Shown here: positions 35,879 to 44,497 of the stretch, one piece after another
Layout: each line of letters opens with the position of its first letter
Numbering within the stretch: position 1 is the stretch's first letter
NCBI RefSeq assembly: GCF_014697355.1
Contig: NZ_JACJRQ010000004.1
Coordinates: 124,001-188,000, forward strand
From: Nostoc calcicola FACHB-3891
Lineage (GTDB): Bacteria > Cyanobacteriota > Cyanobacteriia > Cyanobacteriales > Nostocaceae
Direction: 5' to 3'
Length of the DNA stretch: 64,000 nt
Translations under genes and position numbers: made by a program
The notes under the pieces: model-generated
What the model saw: only the letters and a program-made list of their open reading frames with translations
Told to the model about the DNA's origin: nothing
Database searches by the model: none

Positions 35879-36106
35879 TCAGCGCAACAAAAAGGGAATT
35901 TGGACAGTGATTGCATTGGTGGGACATTCTTTTTCACAAGGGAGACAAAACCAGCATTCGTCATATTTCATATAGGCTTTGCCTGTCTCTGGGTTTTTTG
36001 CTAATACATCCAAGGGACAAACTTCAATGCAAGCAACGCATTTTTCTAAACATTTAGATTCATCGACGATTACCGGGACATCTACTCTTTGGGTGATTAA
36101 AGCCAT
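35879..36106 (-). CDS. 2[4Fe-4S] ferredoxin, AprB-like
   Basis: 75 residues. Two cluster motifs: C19, C23, C26, C30-P and C51, C54, C57, C61-P. The second, DECWFCLPCEKECPTNAI, has the CWxCxxCxxxCP arrangement of the beta subunit of adenylylsulfate reductase (AprB), but the AprB tail domain is missing. Encoded downstream of an AprA-like flavoprotein, separated by a GNAT gene. Likely passes electrons to or from the flavoprotein in the cytosol. AGGTAAAAAT precedes the ATG. A second ferredoxin-flavoprotein pair is at 53281-55268. Confidence 0.88.
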   Translation of the reverse strand: MALITQRVDVPVIVDESKCLEKCVACIEVCPLDVLAKNPETGKAYMKYDECWFCLPCEKECPTNAITVQIPFLLR

Positions 36107-36319
36107 ATTTTTACCTACTTTTTAAAATTCTTAACTATGGATCAATACCCTTCAGTTAAGAGGATGTTTACTCTTACTCTCTGCGACTCTGCGCCTCTGC
36201 GCGATCTAAATTCATATTCTCAATCAGCAACCTCAATATTTTTTAACGAACCGCCAAGGACGCAAAGGACGCAAAGAGAAGAAAGAAATGCTTAACTGAA
36301 GGGTCTTGGACTATAAATT

Positions 36320-36778
36320 TTACGTTTTTTTAGTAAAAGTCATTGATTGTTTGATATTGGTATAGCCAATTTTTTCATAAAACAAATGAGCCTCTTTCCG
36401 TTTGATATTAGAATTGAGCCTTATGCCATCACATCCAAGTAAACTAGCCCATTGTTCAATCTGCTGCATTAAAAACCTGCCAACTCCCAAATTTCGATAG
36501 TCTTTATCTACAACTAAACCAAGAATGATGGCTTGTTTTGGCATCACTATTAAGTCATAGATATGTGCGTGTACCCAACCAATTACATAATCATTTGCTA
36601 CAGTTGCAACATAGACAATGTGAGAATTATTATTTTGTATTTGCAGAAGACGCTGTTCTATTTGTGTTTTTGTAGCTGGATAGTTAAGCTGCTCAGAAAG
36701 AATAGCTATTTGTTCTGCATCCTGAATTTGAGATTGCCTAATTTGAACTTGCACATCAGTAGAAACTTTATTAATCAT
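36320..36778 (-). CDS. GNAT N-acetyltransferase
   Basis: 152 residues. Acetyl-CoA loop motif A: ILGLVVDKDYRNLGVGRFLM (~85-104), then QQIEQWASLLGCDGIRLNSN and HLFYEKIGYTNI, the standard GNAT end. Substrate unknown. 17 bp after the AprA-like flavoprotein stop and 213 bp before the ferredoxin, in the same transcript by position. Small-molecule acetylation beside an oxidoreductase may detoxify or tag a metabolite; this is speculation. Confidence 0.82.
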   Translation of the reverse strand: MINKVSTDVQVQIRQSQIQDAEQIAILSEQLNYPATKTQIEQRLLQIQNNNSHIVYVATVANDYVIGWVHAHIYDLIVMPKQAIILGLVVDKDYRNLGVGRFLMQQIEQWASLLGCDGIRLNSNIKRKEAHLFYEKIGYTNIKQSMTFTKKT

Positions 36779-36795
36779 AATCCTATGCAGAGCTT

Positions 36796-38508
36796 TTATC
36801 GTACTGCTACATCGTAAAACTCTTTCTGTAAATCTATGTCAATGATATAAGGCTCCACTGGACGCTTAAAAAGTACCATTTCGCCTGTGTCATGCTTTTT
36901 CAAATTGACGTGACAAAACCATTCTTCATTATTTTTGTCTGGAAAATCCAAACGATAATGATATAAACCCCAGCGGCTTTCCCGACGATATAAAGATGCG
37001 CGTGCTGCCATTTCTGCACAATCACGGATAAAATGCACTTCCATGCAGCGCATTAGTTCGTGAGGATCTCGCGCTCCCATTTGCGCTAGTGTTTCTTCAT
37101 AGCGGAGAAAGTTATGCAAGCCAATTTCCATTTTGTTAGCAGATTTCGGCGGTTGTAAATAATCGTTCACCAGTCGGCGTAACTTATATTCTACTTGGGT
37201 ATGAGGAATGCCATTTGGCTGATTTAAAGGTGCATAAATTCTCGATTTTTCTGCTTCTAAAAAATCAGAGTCTGGCTCTAAATGTTCCAAGTTTTGAATA
37301 TATTCAATTGCATTTTCTCCCGCCAATCGTCCAAACACAAATGCACCAATCATGTAATTATGGGGGACGCTGGCCATGTCTCCTGCTGCGTAAAGTCCTG
37401 GTATTGTGGTTTCTGCTTTTTCGTTCACCCAAACACCAGATGCACTATGTCCACTACATAACCCAATTTCCGAAATGTTCATTTCAACTGCATGAGTGCG
37501 GTAGTCTTCACCTCTACCCTGATGAAAACGTTCTCTACTAGGACGCTCATTTGCCCATAAAATAGATTCAATTTCCGAAATTGTATCGTCATCCAAATGG
37601 TTCATTTTCATTTGAATGGGGCCTTTACCGGAGTTTAATTCTTTCCAAATTTCTAACATCATTTGACCACTCCAGTAATCACAATTAATGAAGCGGTGTC
37701 CTTCGGCGTTGGCTGTATATGCTCCAAATGGCCCGGCAACATAAGCGCAAGCGGGGCCATTGTAATCTTTAATTAGGGGGTTGATTTGGAAGCATTCGAT
37801 ATTGCTTAGTTCTGCACCTGCATGGTACGCCATTGAGTAGCCATCGCCAGCATTAGTAGGGTTTTCGTAAGTGCCGTAGAGGTAGCCTGATGCTGGTAGT
37901 CCCAAGCGTCCACAGGCTCCTGTGCTGAGGATGACGGCTTTGGAAAGGATGACGACAAAATCGCCGCCGCGCACGTCAAACCCAACTGCACCGATCGCTC
38001 TACCATCTTTTACTAGCACTCTCGTAGCCATCACCCGGTTAGTCACCTTGACTTTATGGCGCTTGACTTGTCGGGTTAGAATTTGCTTGAGATCTTTACC
38101 TTCTGGCATGGGCAACACATATTTACCCACCCGATGCACTTGTTTGAGGTCATAATTACCTTGGGGATCTTTTTGGAACTTAACGCCCCAGCTTTCCAAC
38201 TCTTGAATAGTTTCGTAACCCAGCTTTCCGGTTTGGTAGACAGCTTTTTGGTGGACAATCCCATCATTTGCAATGGTGACTTCACGCACGTACTGTTCTG
38301 GGGTGGAATGTCCGGGGATGACGGCTGTGTTTACCCCATCCATTCCCATTGCGATCGCACCACTGCGACGAATATTCGCTTTTTCCAAAATTAAGACTTG
38401 GCGATCGCTATTGGCCTGTTTAGCTTTAATTGCAGCCATTGTCCCCGCCGTACCGCCCCCAATGACTAGGACATCCGTTTTTATCCACTGTGTATTTACG
38501 TTTGTCAT
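36796..38508 (-). CDS. AprA-like FAD flavoprotein (fumarate reductase/succinate dehydrogenase superfamily)
   Basis: 570 residues. N-terminal FAD motif DVLVIGGGTAGTMAAIKA, RSGAIAMGMDGVNTAV, a second FAD contact AVILSTGACGRLG, and the near-C-terminal GLYAAGDMASVPHNYMIGA. The linear order resembles adenylylsulfate reductase alpha subunits (RSGAxAxGxxxxN, then LDFPDKNNEEWFCHV and RPVEPYI near the end) more than respiratory fumarate reductases. Paired with the AprB-like ferredoxin in the block. Probably a soluble flavo-iron-sulfur oxidoreductase; substrate unknown, possibly a sulfur oxyanion given the neighbours. Upstream, 266 bp away, is an SsuA-like binding protein. Confidence 0.85.
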   Translation of the reverse strand: MTNVNTQWIKTDVLVIGGGTAGTMAAIKAKQANSDRQVLILEKANIRRSGAIAMGMDGVNTAVIPGHSTPEQYVREVTIANDGIVHQKAVYQTGKLGYETIQELESWGVKFQKDPQGNYDLKQVHRVGKYVLPMPEGKDLKQILTRQVKRHKVKVTNRVMATRVLVKDGRAIGAVGFDVRGGDFVVILSKAVILSTGACGRLGLPASGYLYGTYENPTNAGDGYSMAYHAGAELSNIECFQINPLIKDYNGPACAYVAGPFGAYTANAEGHRFINCDYWSGQMMLEIWKELNSGKGPIQMKMNHLDDDTISEIESILWANERPSRERFHQGRGEDYRTHAVEMNISEIGLCSGHSASGVWVNEKAETTIPGLYAAGDMASVPHNYMIGAFVFGRLAGENAIEYIQNLEHLEPDSDFLEAEKSRIYAPLNQPNGIPHTQVEYKLRRLVNDYLQPPKSANKMEIGLHNFLRYEETLAQMGARDPHELMRCMEVHFIRDCAEMAARASLYRRESRWGLYHYRLDFPDKNNEEWFCHVNLKKHDTGEMVLFKRPVEPYIIDIDLQKEFYDVAVR

Positions 38509-38773
38509 ACCATTTTGGATTTTAGATTTTGGATTTTAGATTAGACTTGTTGGATAAATATTTAGGACTTACGCACACTCTAGAAATTCTTGGCGTTCTT
38601 GGCGCCTTGGCGGTTCGATAAATTAACCGAAGTTACCTATTTTTGCGTAAGTCGTGATATTTTTGGTCTGACACAAACGCGCAAACAAGAACTAAATTCT
38701 GAATTCTGAATCCTGACTCCTAAATTCTGACTCCTAAATTCTGAATTCTGAATTCTGACTCCTAAATTCTGAA

Positions 38774-39847
38774 TTATTTATTCCCTTGCAAAACTATTTC
38801 TTTCACTTTAATTTCTTTGGGAATCAATTTGATTTTATAAAAAGTATCTGCAACCTCTTGTTGTTTACTAATCACTTCATCCGTGAGCGGAAGTACATCA
38901 TACTCGCGCCGCTTTTCAGCTATCTCCAACACAGAAGCATCTATTCCCAATGCCGGGGAAAGGAGTTTAGCAACATCACTGGAATTACTTTTCGCCCAAT
39001 CACTGGCTTTTTTAACCTCGTCTAAAATTGTTTTCAAAGCATCCGGCTTGGTGTCAACAAAAGATTTAGCCGCGAGATAATAACCACGATTGGGAGCTAA
39101 TCCCGTTCCATCTGTTAAAGTGCGTGCGCCTGTTGCTGCTTCTGCTGCGGCTAAGTACGGGTCCCAAATTGCCCAAGCTTCGACGTTCTTACTTTCAAAG
39201 GCAGCGCGAGCATCGGCTGGTGGCAGAGTTTTTGGCTGAATATCGCTGTATTTTAGTCCTGCCTTTTCTAAAGCTTTGACTAATAAATAGTTAGCATTAG
39301 AACCTTTAGCAAAAGCAACTCTTTTGCCTTTGAGTTCAGCTACACTTTTAATAGGTGAATCTTTAGGAACTAGGATAGCTTCAGCTTTAGGACTCCAAGG
39401 ATCGTAAGCAACATAAACTAAAGGAATTCCCCCCGCTTGGGCAAATATTGGTGGTGATTCCCCAGTATAGCCAAAGTCAATGCTACCTGCGTTTAATGCT
39501 TCCAACATCGGAGGCCCAGCAGGAAATTCTGACCAAGTTACCGAAGCACCGGAGGCTGCAAAGGCTTTCTCTAAATCCCCTCTTGCTTTGAGCGCATAAA
39601 GGATAGTTGACGCTTTCTGGTAACCAATACGAACTACCGTGCTGCTAGGTGTCTGGGTTGTTTGGGTCGTTCCAGTGTTGCTTGTGGTTGGAGAACAAGC
39701 AAAAACAGCCAATGTTAAACCAAGTCCGACTGTAAACATTAGGGAAAAGGTGTAAATCCTTTGCTGTTTCAATCTCTTGAGGAAGGCTATGTTTGTGCCC
39801 GCCGCAGACATGGCAATGCTCAGCAACCGAGTTGGAAAGAACTTCAT
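38774..39847 (-). CDS. SsuA/TauA-like sulfonate ABC transporter binding lipoprotein
   Basis: About 357 residues (ATG at 39847; a TTG at 39850 and an ATG at 39811 are alternatives). A long N-terminus ends in a signal-peptide core LGLTLAVFAC, the Cys being the lipidation site. The mature domain has VVRIGYQKASTILYALKARG, VTWSEFPAGPPMLEALNAGSI, DFGYTGESPPIFAQAGG and AWAIWDPYLAAAEAATG, the pattern of SsuA. It binds an aliphatic sulfonate outside the cell and delivers it to an ABC permease. No SsuBC is adjacent; the only pair in the window is 46529-48248. Upstream of the AprA-like block, same strand. Confidence 0.9.
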   Translation of the reverse strand: MKFFPTRLLSIAMSAAGTNIAFLKRLKQQRIYTFSLMFTVGLGLTLAVFACSPTTSNTGTTQTTQTPSSTVVRIGYQKASTILYALKARGDLEKAFAASGASVTWSEFPAGPPMLEALNAGSIDFGYTGESPPIFAQAGGIPLVYVAYDPWSPKAEAILVPKDSPIKSVAELKGKRVAFAKGSNANYLLVKALEKAGLKYSDIQPKTLPPADARAAFESKNVEAWAIWDPYLAAAEAATGARTLTDGTGLAPNRGYYLAAKSFVDTKPDALKTILDEVKKASDWAKSNSSDVAKLLSPALGIDASVLEIAEKRREYDVLPLTDEVISKQQEVADTFYKIKLIPKEIKVKEIVLQGNK

Positions 39848-39971
39848 CAACGTCTTGACTCTACTTTTAGGGATAAATATTCAACTTCCACCAAACGTAA
39901 AAGGAACTGGGGATTGGGGATTGGGTAATGAGTAGAAAGGTTGCAATTGCTAGTCTCTACAAGGATTTTGA

Positions 39972-40060
39972 TATAGCGTTTCCCGACCTAGTAGGGGCAC
40001 GGCACTGCCGTGCCCCTACGCCTAGCGATATAACGTTGTACCGCATCTGAATGGCACCAG
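39972..40060. repeat. Dispersed palindromic repeat, copy 1
   Basis: Begins ATAGCGTTTCCCGACCTA, then a 29-bp palindrome GTAGGGGCACGGCA/TGCCGTGCCCCTAC (39991-40019), then CGATATAACGTTGTACCGCA. An inverted copy is at 45574-45678. Together with the tandem array below it fills 39851-40572, which has no gene. Confidence 0.65.
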
Positions 40061-40177
40061 CTCATGCACAATCGTTTTCATACATGAAATCAGCAACGCC
40101 ATAATTCTCTTATTAAAGCATACTACGGTAAATGCAGCATATTTTCGTAATATGCGATCGCGTTTGGGTTTTACGTG

Positions 40178-40428
40178 CAGTCTGTAGCAGCTTCCGCCAA
40201 GGCTGTAGCAGCTTCTGCTAAGACGTTTCCGTGTTTCGCGCAGTCTGTAGCAGCTTCCGCCAAGGCTGTAGCAGCTTCTGCCAAGACGTTTCCGTGTTTC
40301 GCGCACCCTGTAGCAGCTTCCGCTAAGGCTGTAGCAGCTTCTGCCAAGACGTTTCCGTGTTTCGCGCACCCTGTAGCAGCTTCTGCCAAGACGTTTCCGT
40401 ATTCCGCGCACTCTGTAGCAGCTTCTGC
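40178..40428. repeat. 63-bp tandem repeat array
   Basis: Three full 63-bp units start at 40178, 40241 and 40304, a 42-bp unit at 40367 and a 20-bp partial at 40409. Each unit is three 21-mers: two variants of GCTGTAGCAGCTTCTGCCAAG and one ACGTTTCCGTGTTTCGCGCA-type. Because 63 and 21 are multiples of three, several frames stay open (AEAATALAEAAT, VAASAKAVAASAK), but none has a ribosome site or context that supports translation. Not CRISPR: no unique spacers. Confidence 0.85.
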
Positions 40429-40512
40429 GTTGAGGATAACTATAAGTATCAGATAGCTGGAGGTACTTGCAAAAGCGATCGCAATCTATCTCTATCAGAG
40501 TTTTGTTGACAC

Positions 40513-40579
40513 TCGCCGCAATTAATTGACGGCGATTCTAGCGGTTGTCTTAGCGGAGGATAAATCCACCCGCTAAGAC
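40513..40579. ncRNA. Probable right end / omega-RNA region of the TnpB element
   Basis: Two stems: TCGCCG-N11-CGGCGA (40513-40535) and GTCTTAGCGG-N13-CCGCTAAGAC (40547-40579). The second covers the tnpB stop codon. IS200/IS605 elements end in such hairpins and the guide RNA of TnpB is made from this overlap. Assignment as a guide RNA is inference. Confidence 0.4.
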
Positions 40580-41760
40580 GCTTCACCAGTTAACGGACTG
40601 TCATTGACCGCACCCTCTGCATCAACTATAGCCATTGCAGCTACAGCTTTCTGAAGACTCAGAGGGCATGAAAAACCTAACCATTGACCAATATTTTGAC
40701 TAGCATTCCAATCAGCATTGCATCTATAGCCATCAAATCCTCTAAACCAATCTCCATTCCGTACTCCTAATATGCCATTGCGATGATCTGATTTACTGGT
40801 ATATGGTGCTGGTACGGATTCAACAGGTATTCCTGCCTTGATAGCTTTGTATCTAGCAAATAATTCAAGCTGATAAAATGCCCAACTATCACGGTTATTT
40901 GCAGCAGACGCTCGAAGACTCGCTACCGCTTCGCTATCAGATTTTGTTTTTTTCTTTTGCTTCATTGTTTGACGGCAGCCAGACAAATTTTCAAACCGCA
41001 ATCCCATTCCAAAGTCTTGGGCAAACTGTACCAATTGCTTTGAAATAACGTGGTTGATATGGGTCATGATACGTCTTTCACGTTGCTCTAATCGCAAAAC
41101 TTCCTTAAGTTGTTTAGCACTTTGTAGTTTGCGACGAGTGCGTTGAAATTGTCGTCTCAACTGCTTGACTCGGCCACCCTTCCAAAATCTACCAAACCCT
41201 TTAGGTAGTGCAGCAACAGCAATATTCTTTTGACCTCTGTCTATTCCAATCCAACCTTTAACTCCACTTGCATCAGGAACGTCCATTGATACAGATATGA
41301 GTGCATACCAAATACCCTTTTTGGATTTACATAATTTCAGCGAACCAAGTTTAGCTGCTCCAGAAATAATCCTATCTAATGTATCCGTATGCGAGGCTGA
41401 ATGAACATCCAGAGGTATTCGCCCTTTGCGCCCTCTTAATAAGTTAAAAGCAACGGTGTAGAACTTGTCTTGCTTGGATATTTCAAAGTTTTGGTTATTG
41501 ACTTCCAGCCACATCTGCAAAAAATGCTTTACTTTCGTTTTAGCATTAGTGTTGCGGATTGTTTGGTTAATCCAGGCTGAACCAATTTCTACATGACGAA
41601 AAGCAGAACTAGTTAAGTTTTTGCGTTCTTTTTTCTCGACTAATAGCAAGTCGTTAGCAATTTGAGTATTAACCATTGTCATGCGTTCAAACTCAAGTGC
41701 TTTAATTTGGTTTAGTCGGTAAAAAGGAAGTTTTAGTGTTAGTGCTAGTTTTGCCATCAA
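40573..41760 (-). CDS. tnpB: TnpB-type RNA-guided nuclease (IS200/IS605 OrfB), zinc ribbon degenerate
   Basis: 395 residues. RuvC-like catalytic residues are present: Asp in WIGIDRGQKNIAVAAL, Glu in LRFENLSGCRQ, Asp in CNADWNASQNIG. Between the last two, where CxxC...CxxC normally forms a zinc ribbon, the sequence is YTSKSDHRNGILGVRNGDWF and then GFDGYRCNADWN, so three of the four Cys are gone. The N-terminal helical/WED part (NQTIRNTNAKTKVKHFLQMW) is typical. The gene has no tnpA partner. Upstream hairpins at 41781-41834 and downstream ones at 40513-40579 may be element ends. By analogy it would cut DNA guided by an omega-RNA; with the altered ribbon this needs testing. Confidence 0.85.
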   Translation of the reverse strand: MMAKLALTLKLPFYRLNQIKALEFERMTMVNTQIANDLLLVEKKERKNLTSSAFRHVEIGSAWINQTIRNTNAKTKVKHFLQMWLEVNNQNFEISKQDKFYTVAFNLLRGRKGRIPLDVHSASHTDTLDRIISGAAKLGSLKLCKSKKGIWYALISVSMDVPDASGVKGWIGIDRGQKNIAVAALPKGFGRFWKGGRVKQLRRQFQRTRRKLQSAKQLKEVLRLEQRERRIMTHINHVISKQLVQFAQDFGMGLRFENLSGCRQTMKQKKKTKSDSEAVASLRASAANNRDSWAFYQLELFARYKAIKAGIPVESVPAPYTSKSDHRNGILGVRNGDWFRGFDGYRCNADWNASQNIGQWLGFSCPLSLQKAVAAMAIVDAEGAVNDSPLTGEAS

Positions 41761-41780
41761 CTTATCTTACAGCATTATGA

Positions 41781-41834
41781 AGGACAAATAAATTTGTCCT
41801 GTTCGCTTATATCCCCCGATTAAAAATGCGGGGG
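41781..41834. promoter_or_regulatory. Two hairpins upstream of tnpB
   Basis: AGGACAAAT-AA-ATTTGTCCT (41781-41800) is perfect; CCCCCG-N10-CGGGGG (41813-41834) follows. They may form the left end of the IS200/IS605-type element or act on translation. Confidence 0.45.
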
Positions 41835-41996
41835 CTTTACGCTTCACGACTCGTAATTTGTTATAATTTTTAGGTATGATCGCTTAGTTTTTAATGAAAG
41901 CATCTCAAGTTTGCAGAAACATCAACTTTTTTTTCGCGGGACGACTGTCTGGCCGTCTTTAAAAGATTTAAATTTCCCTTCAAGAAGCAATATATT

Positions 41997-43196
41997 ATGT
42001 CACAGTTAGAACAAGCGCTGCCAGACACCTTTATAACCAAAAGCTTAGAAACGATTCCGAATATTTTCCACCAGGTTGAGGCTTTGGCCAAGGACTTTGC
42101 TACTCGTGCAGGGGTACACGACAAAGACGCTTCGTTTCCTTTTGAGAATTTTACAGCTTTGCATGAGGCAGGACTGCTCAGCCTCACCATCCCCCGCGAA
42201 CTAGGCGGCCAGGATTTGGGACTAGAGACTATCTGCCGAGTCATTGAAGGCATAGCGCATGGTGATGCTTCCACCGCCCTAGTATTGACAATGCACTATC
42301 TCCAACATGCCCATGCAGCTCGTAGTCGTCGCTGGCATCCAGAAGTATACAAACGGGTTTGTCGTGAATCAATCGAAGGCATTGCGCTGCTGAATGCCGC
42401 CCGTGTGGAACCAGAGTTAGGCACACCAGCTAGAGGTGGATTACCTGCTACTATTGCCGAACGGACAACAGAGGGTTGGCGTTTAACAGGTCACAAACAG
42501 TACACCACAGGTAGTCCCATCCTCAGCTACTTTGTTGTTTGGGCACGGACAACAGAAGATGAACCACAAGTTGGGAATTTTCTGGTTCCTCGCAACCTTC
42601 CTGGCTTGCGAATTGTCGAAACCTGGGATCACTTGGGGATGAGAGCAACCGGCAGCCACGACCTGATATTAGAGAATGTATTAATTCCCCCAGAATACGC
42701 CGTTGATATCCGCCCCATCTCTGCTCCACCTTCTTTTGACCCCTTGATTTCCACTTGGGGCAGCTTGACAGTGAGTGCCTTATATCTCGGTGTTGCTACT
42801 GCTGCACGAGATTGGCTGATAAAATATCTTTGGGAGCGATCGCCATCTAATCTAGGAGAACCACTAGCAACTTTACCACGCTTTCAAACCGCCGTCGGAG
42901 AGATGGAAGCACTGCTATTTGCAAACCGTAGGCTGATTTATAGCTTGGCTCAAGAAATCGACAAGGGCGAGTATGAACCCAACGTAGGATTACAGGCACA
43001 AAGTGTTAAATATCTAACTACTATTAACTCGATTAGTGCCGTAGAGATTGCCTTGGAACTAACTGGAAATCCTGGTCTGTTGAAAAAGAATCCTTTAGAA
43101 AGGCACTATCGTGACGTTCTGTGCAGCCGTATCCATACACCGCAAAATGACGTTATTTGCCAATCCTTAGGAAAATCGGCATTGAAAGTTAAGTGA
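41997..43196 (+). CDS. Acyl-CoA dehydrogenase-fold flavin monooxygenase (DszC/SfnB-like)
   Basis: 399 residues. N-terminal helical domain with FTALHEAGLLSLTIPRELGG, the middle beta domain with GHKQYTTGSPILSYFVVWAR and GMRATGSHDLILENVLIPPE, then a C-terminal four-helix bundle ending PLERHYRDVLCSRIHTPQND. This is the layout of acyl-CoA dehydrogenases; the catalytic Glu of true dehydrogenases is not evident, as in DszC, SfnB and other FMNH2-dependent monooxygenases. Probably oxidises an organosulfur compound with reduced flavin. Faces away from the tnpB gene and runs toward the hydroxyacid dehydrogenase genes. A relative lies at 60024. Confidence 0.82.
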   Translation: MSQLEQALPDTFITKSLETIPNIFHQVEALAKDFATRAGVHDKDASFPFENFTALHEAGLLSLTIPRELGGQDLGLETICRVIEGIAHGDASTALVLTMHYLQHAHAARSRRWHPEVYKRVCRESIEGIALLNAARVEPELGTPARGGLPATIAERTTEGWRLTGHKQYTTGSPILSYFVVWARTTEDEPQVGNFLVPRNLPGLRIVETWDHLGMRATGSHDLILENVLIPPEYAVDIRPISAPPSFDPLISTWGSLTVSALYLGVATAARDWLIKYLWERSPSNLGEPLATLPRFQTAVGEMEALLFANRRLIYSLAQEIDKGEYEPNVGLQAQSVKYLTTINSISAVEIALELTGNPGLLKKNPLERHYRDVLCSRIHTPQNDVICQSLGKSALKVK

Positions 43197-43302
43197 TTGG
43201 GGATTGGGGAGTGTGGGGAGTGTGGGGGGATGGGGGAGCGTGGAGAGATTAGAAAAAAGCTTCCTAATACCAGTTCTGTATGAAGATGCGCTAAACCATA
43301 TT

Positions 43303-43396
43303 TAAGTACAAGAAAAAAACGAACCGCAAAGGACGCAAAGGACACAAAGAAAGAAAGAAGTTAAAAGAGTTTGGCGCAGCTTTACAAAGAAATGGT
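43303..43396. repeat. Dispersed repeat, copy 2, with (AAAG)3
   Basis: Reverse complement of 31731-31840 apart from four fewer 4-bp units, which exactly accounts for the length difference (94 against 110 bp). Preceded by a GTGGGGAGTGTGGGG block at ~43210-43240. Confidence 0.75.
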
Positions 43397-43429
43397 ATAG
43401 TTTCCCATACCTCCCACACCTCCCAATAT

Positions 43430-44380
43430 TTAGTATCCTGCTTGCTTGTCTACGACATTCCGTAATGGCTGGCCGGCTTGGTAGCGTTTAAGATTGTCAA
43501 TAAACAATGCTGCTATGCGTTCCCTCAGCCGTGGTGACAGCGCCGAACAATGGGGCGTGATAAACGCATTCGGTAGCGACCATAAGGGACTTTCCGGTGG
43601 CAGAGGTTCTATGGCAACAGTGTCTAATCCAGCACCCGCAATCCATCCCTCACGTAGGGCCGTGAGCAATGCAGTTTCATCTACGATCGCACCACGAGCA
43701 ATATTAATCAGGTAGGCAGACGGACGCATGGAACGCAATGCAACTTCATCGATTAAACCTTTAGTTTCTGGGGTTAAGGGCGTAGCAATAACTACATAAT
43801 CTGCTGCGGGCAGGAGCGATCGCCATTCATCAGCACCGACAACCTTATCAAAATTGGGTAAAGGTTCGGGATGGCGGCGACTACCCCAAACTTGGACTCC
43901 AAAAGCTTTAGCGCGAGATGCGATCGCTTGACCGATATTTCCAGTGCCAATAATTAATAAAGTCGCATCTGCCAACTCTTCGAGAAACACACCTCTTACC
44001 CAAGTGTGTTCATCCTGCAAAGTCTGCAATTTCCGCAGATTCTTGGCGTGATAAAGCATGAATGCCAGTACAAATTCCGAAATCGGAATCGCGTGAACTC
44101 CTGCGCCATTTGTGAGGGTAATATCTCTTTGTAAAAAATTAGGCGTCAGGATGTGATTCACACCAGCACTCGGCGACTGTTGCCAACGCAGCCTCGGTGC
44201 TGCCGCCAGTACTTTATCAAGGGTAGAAGCCTTGAGGTAGAATCCGTTGACATAAACTTCAGCATCACTAGCATCACCATCGAGGTTGCCTTCACTATCC
44301 ACCTCTACAAACTCTACATCAGATGGTAACAGTGGCTGAATCTCAGCAATCAAATGATCGGGTAAAATTAGTTTCACCAT
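43430..44380 (-). CDS. D-isomer-specific 2-hydroxyacid dehydrogenase, copy A
   Basis: 316 residues. NAD-binding LLIIGTGNIGQAIASRAKAF (~140-160), catalytic Arg in INIARGAIVDE, Glu in the VAIEPLPPESPLW loop, and His in FITPHCSALSP. Reduces a 2-keto acid to a D-2-hydroxy acid (or the reverse) with NAD(P)H. Closely resembles its neighbour 44498-45445 along its whole length, including the unusual start LILPDHLIAEI and GNLDGDASDAEVYV, so a tandem duplication. The two genes are 117 bp apart in the same direction. Confidence 0.88.
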   Translation of the reverse strand: MVKLILPDHLIAEIQPLLPSDVEFVEVDSEGNLDGDASDAEVYVNGFYLKASTLDKVLAAAPRLRWQQSPSAGVNHILTPNFLQRDITLTNGAGVHAIPISEFVLAFMLYHAKNLRKLQTLQDEHTWVRGVFLEELADATLLIIGTGNIGQAIASRAKAFGVQVWGSRRHPEPLPNFDKVVGADEWRSLLPAADYVVIATPLTPETKGLIDEVALRSMRPSAYLINIARGAIVDETALLTALREGWIAGAGLDTVAIEPLPPESPLWSLPNAFITPHCSALSPRLRERIAALFIDNLKRYQAGQPLRNVVDKQAGY

Positions 44381-44497
44381 ATTTCCTACTCCCTGATTTT
44401 AAAGGGACTGGGGACTGGGGAGTGGGAAGTGCTGAGTTAGGAGTTAGGAGTTAAGAATTATTCTCCTTGTCCCCTTATCTCCCCATCTCCCCACTCC

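Noticed and set aside
40178..40428. Tandem repeats suggesting a CRISPR array or a repeat protein
   Set aside because: Units are contiguous with no unique spacers, so not CRISPR. Frames are open on both strands only because the unit is a multiple of three, and none has a ribosome site.
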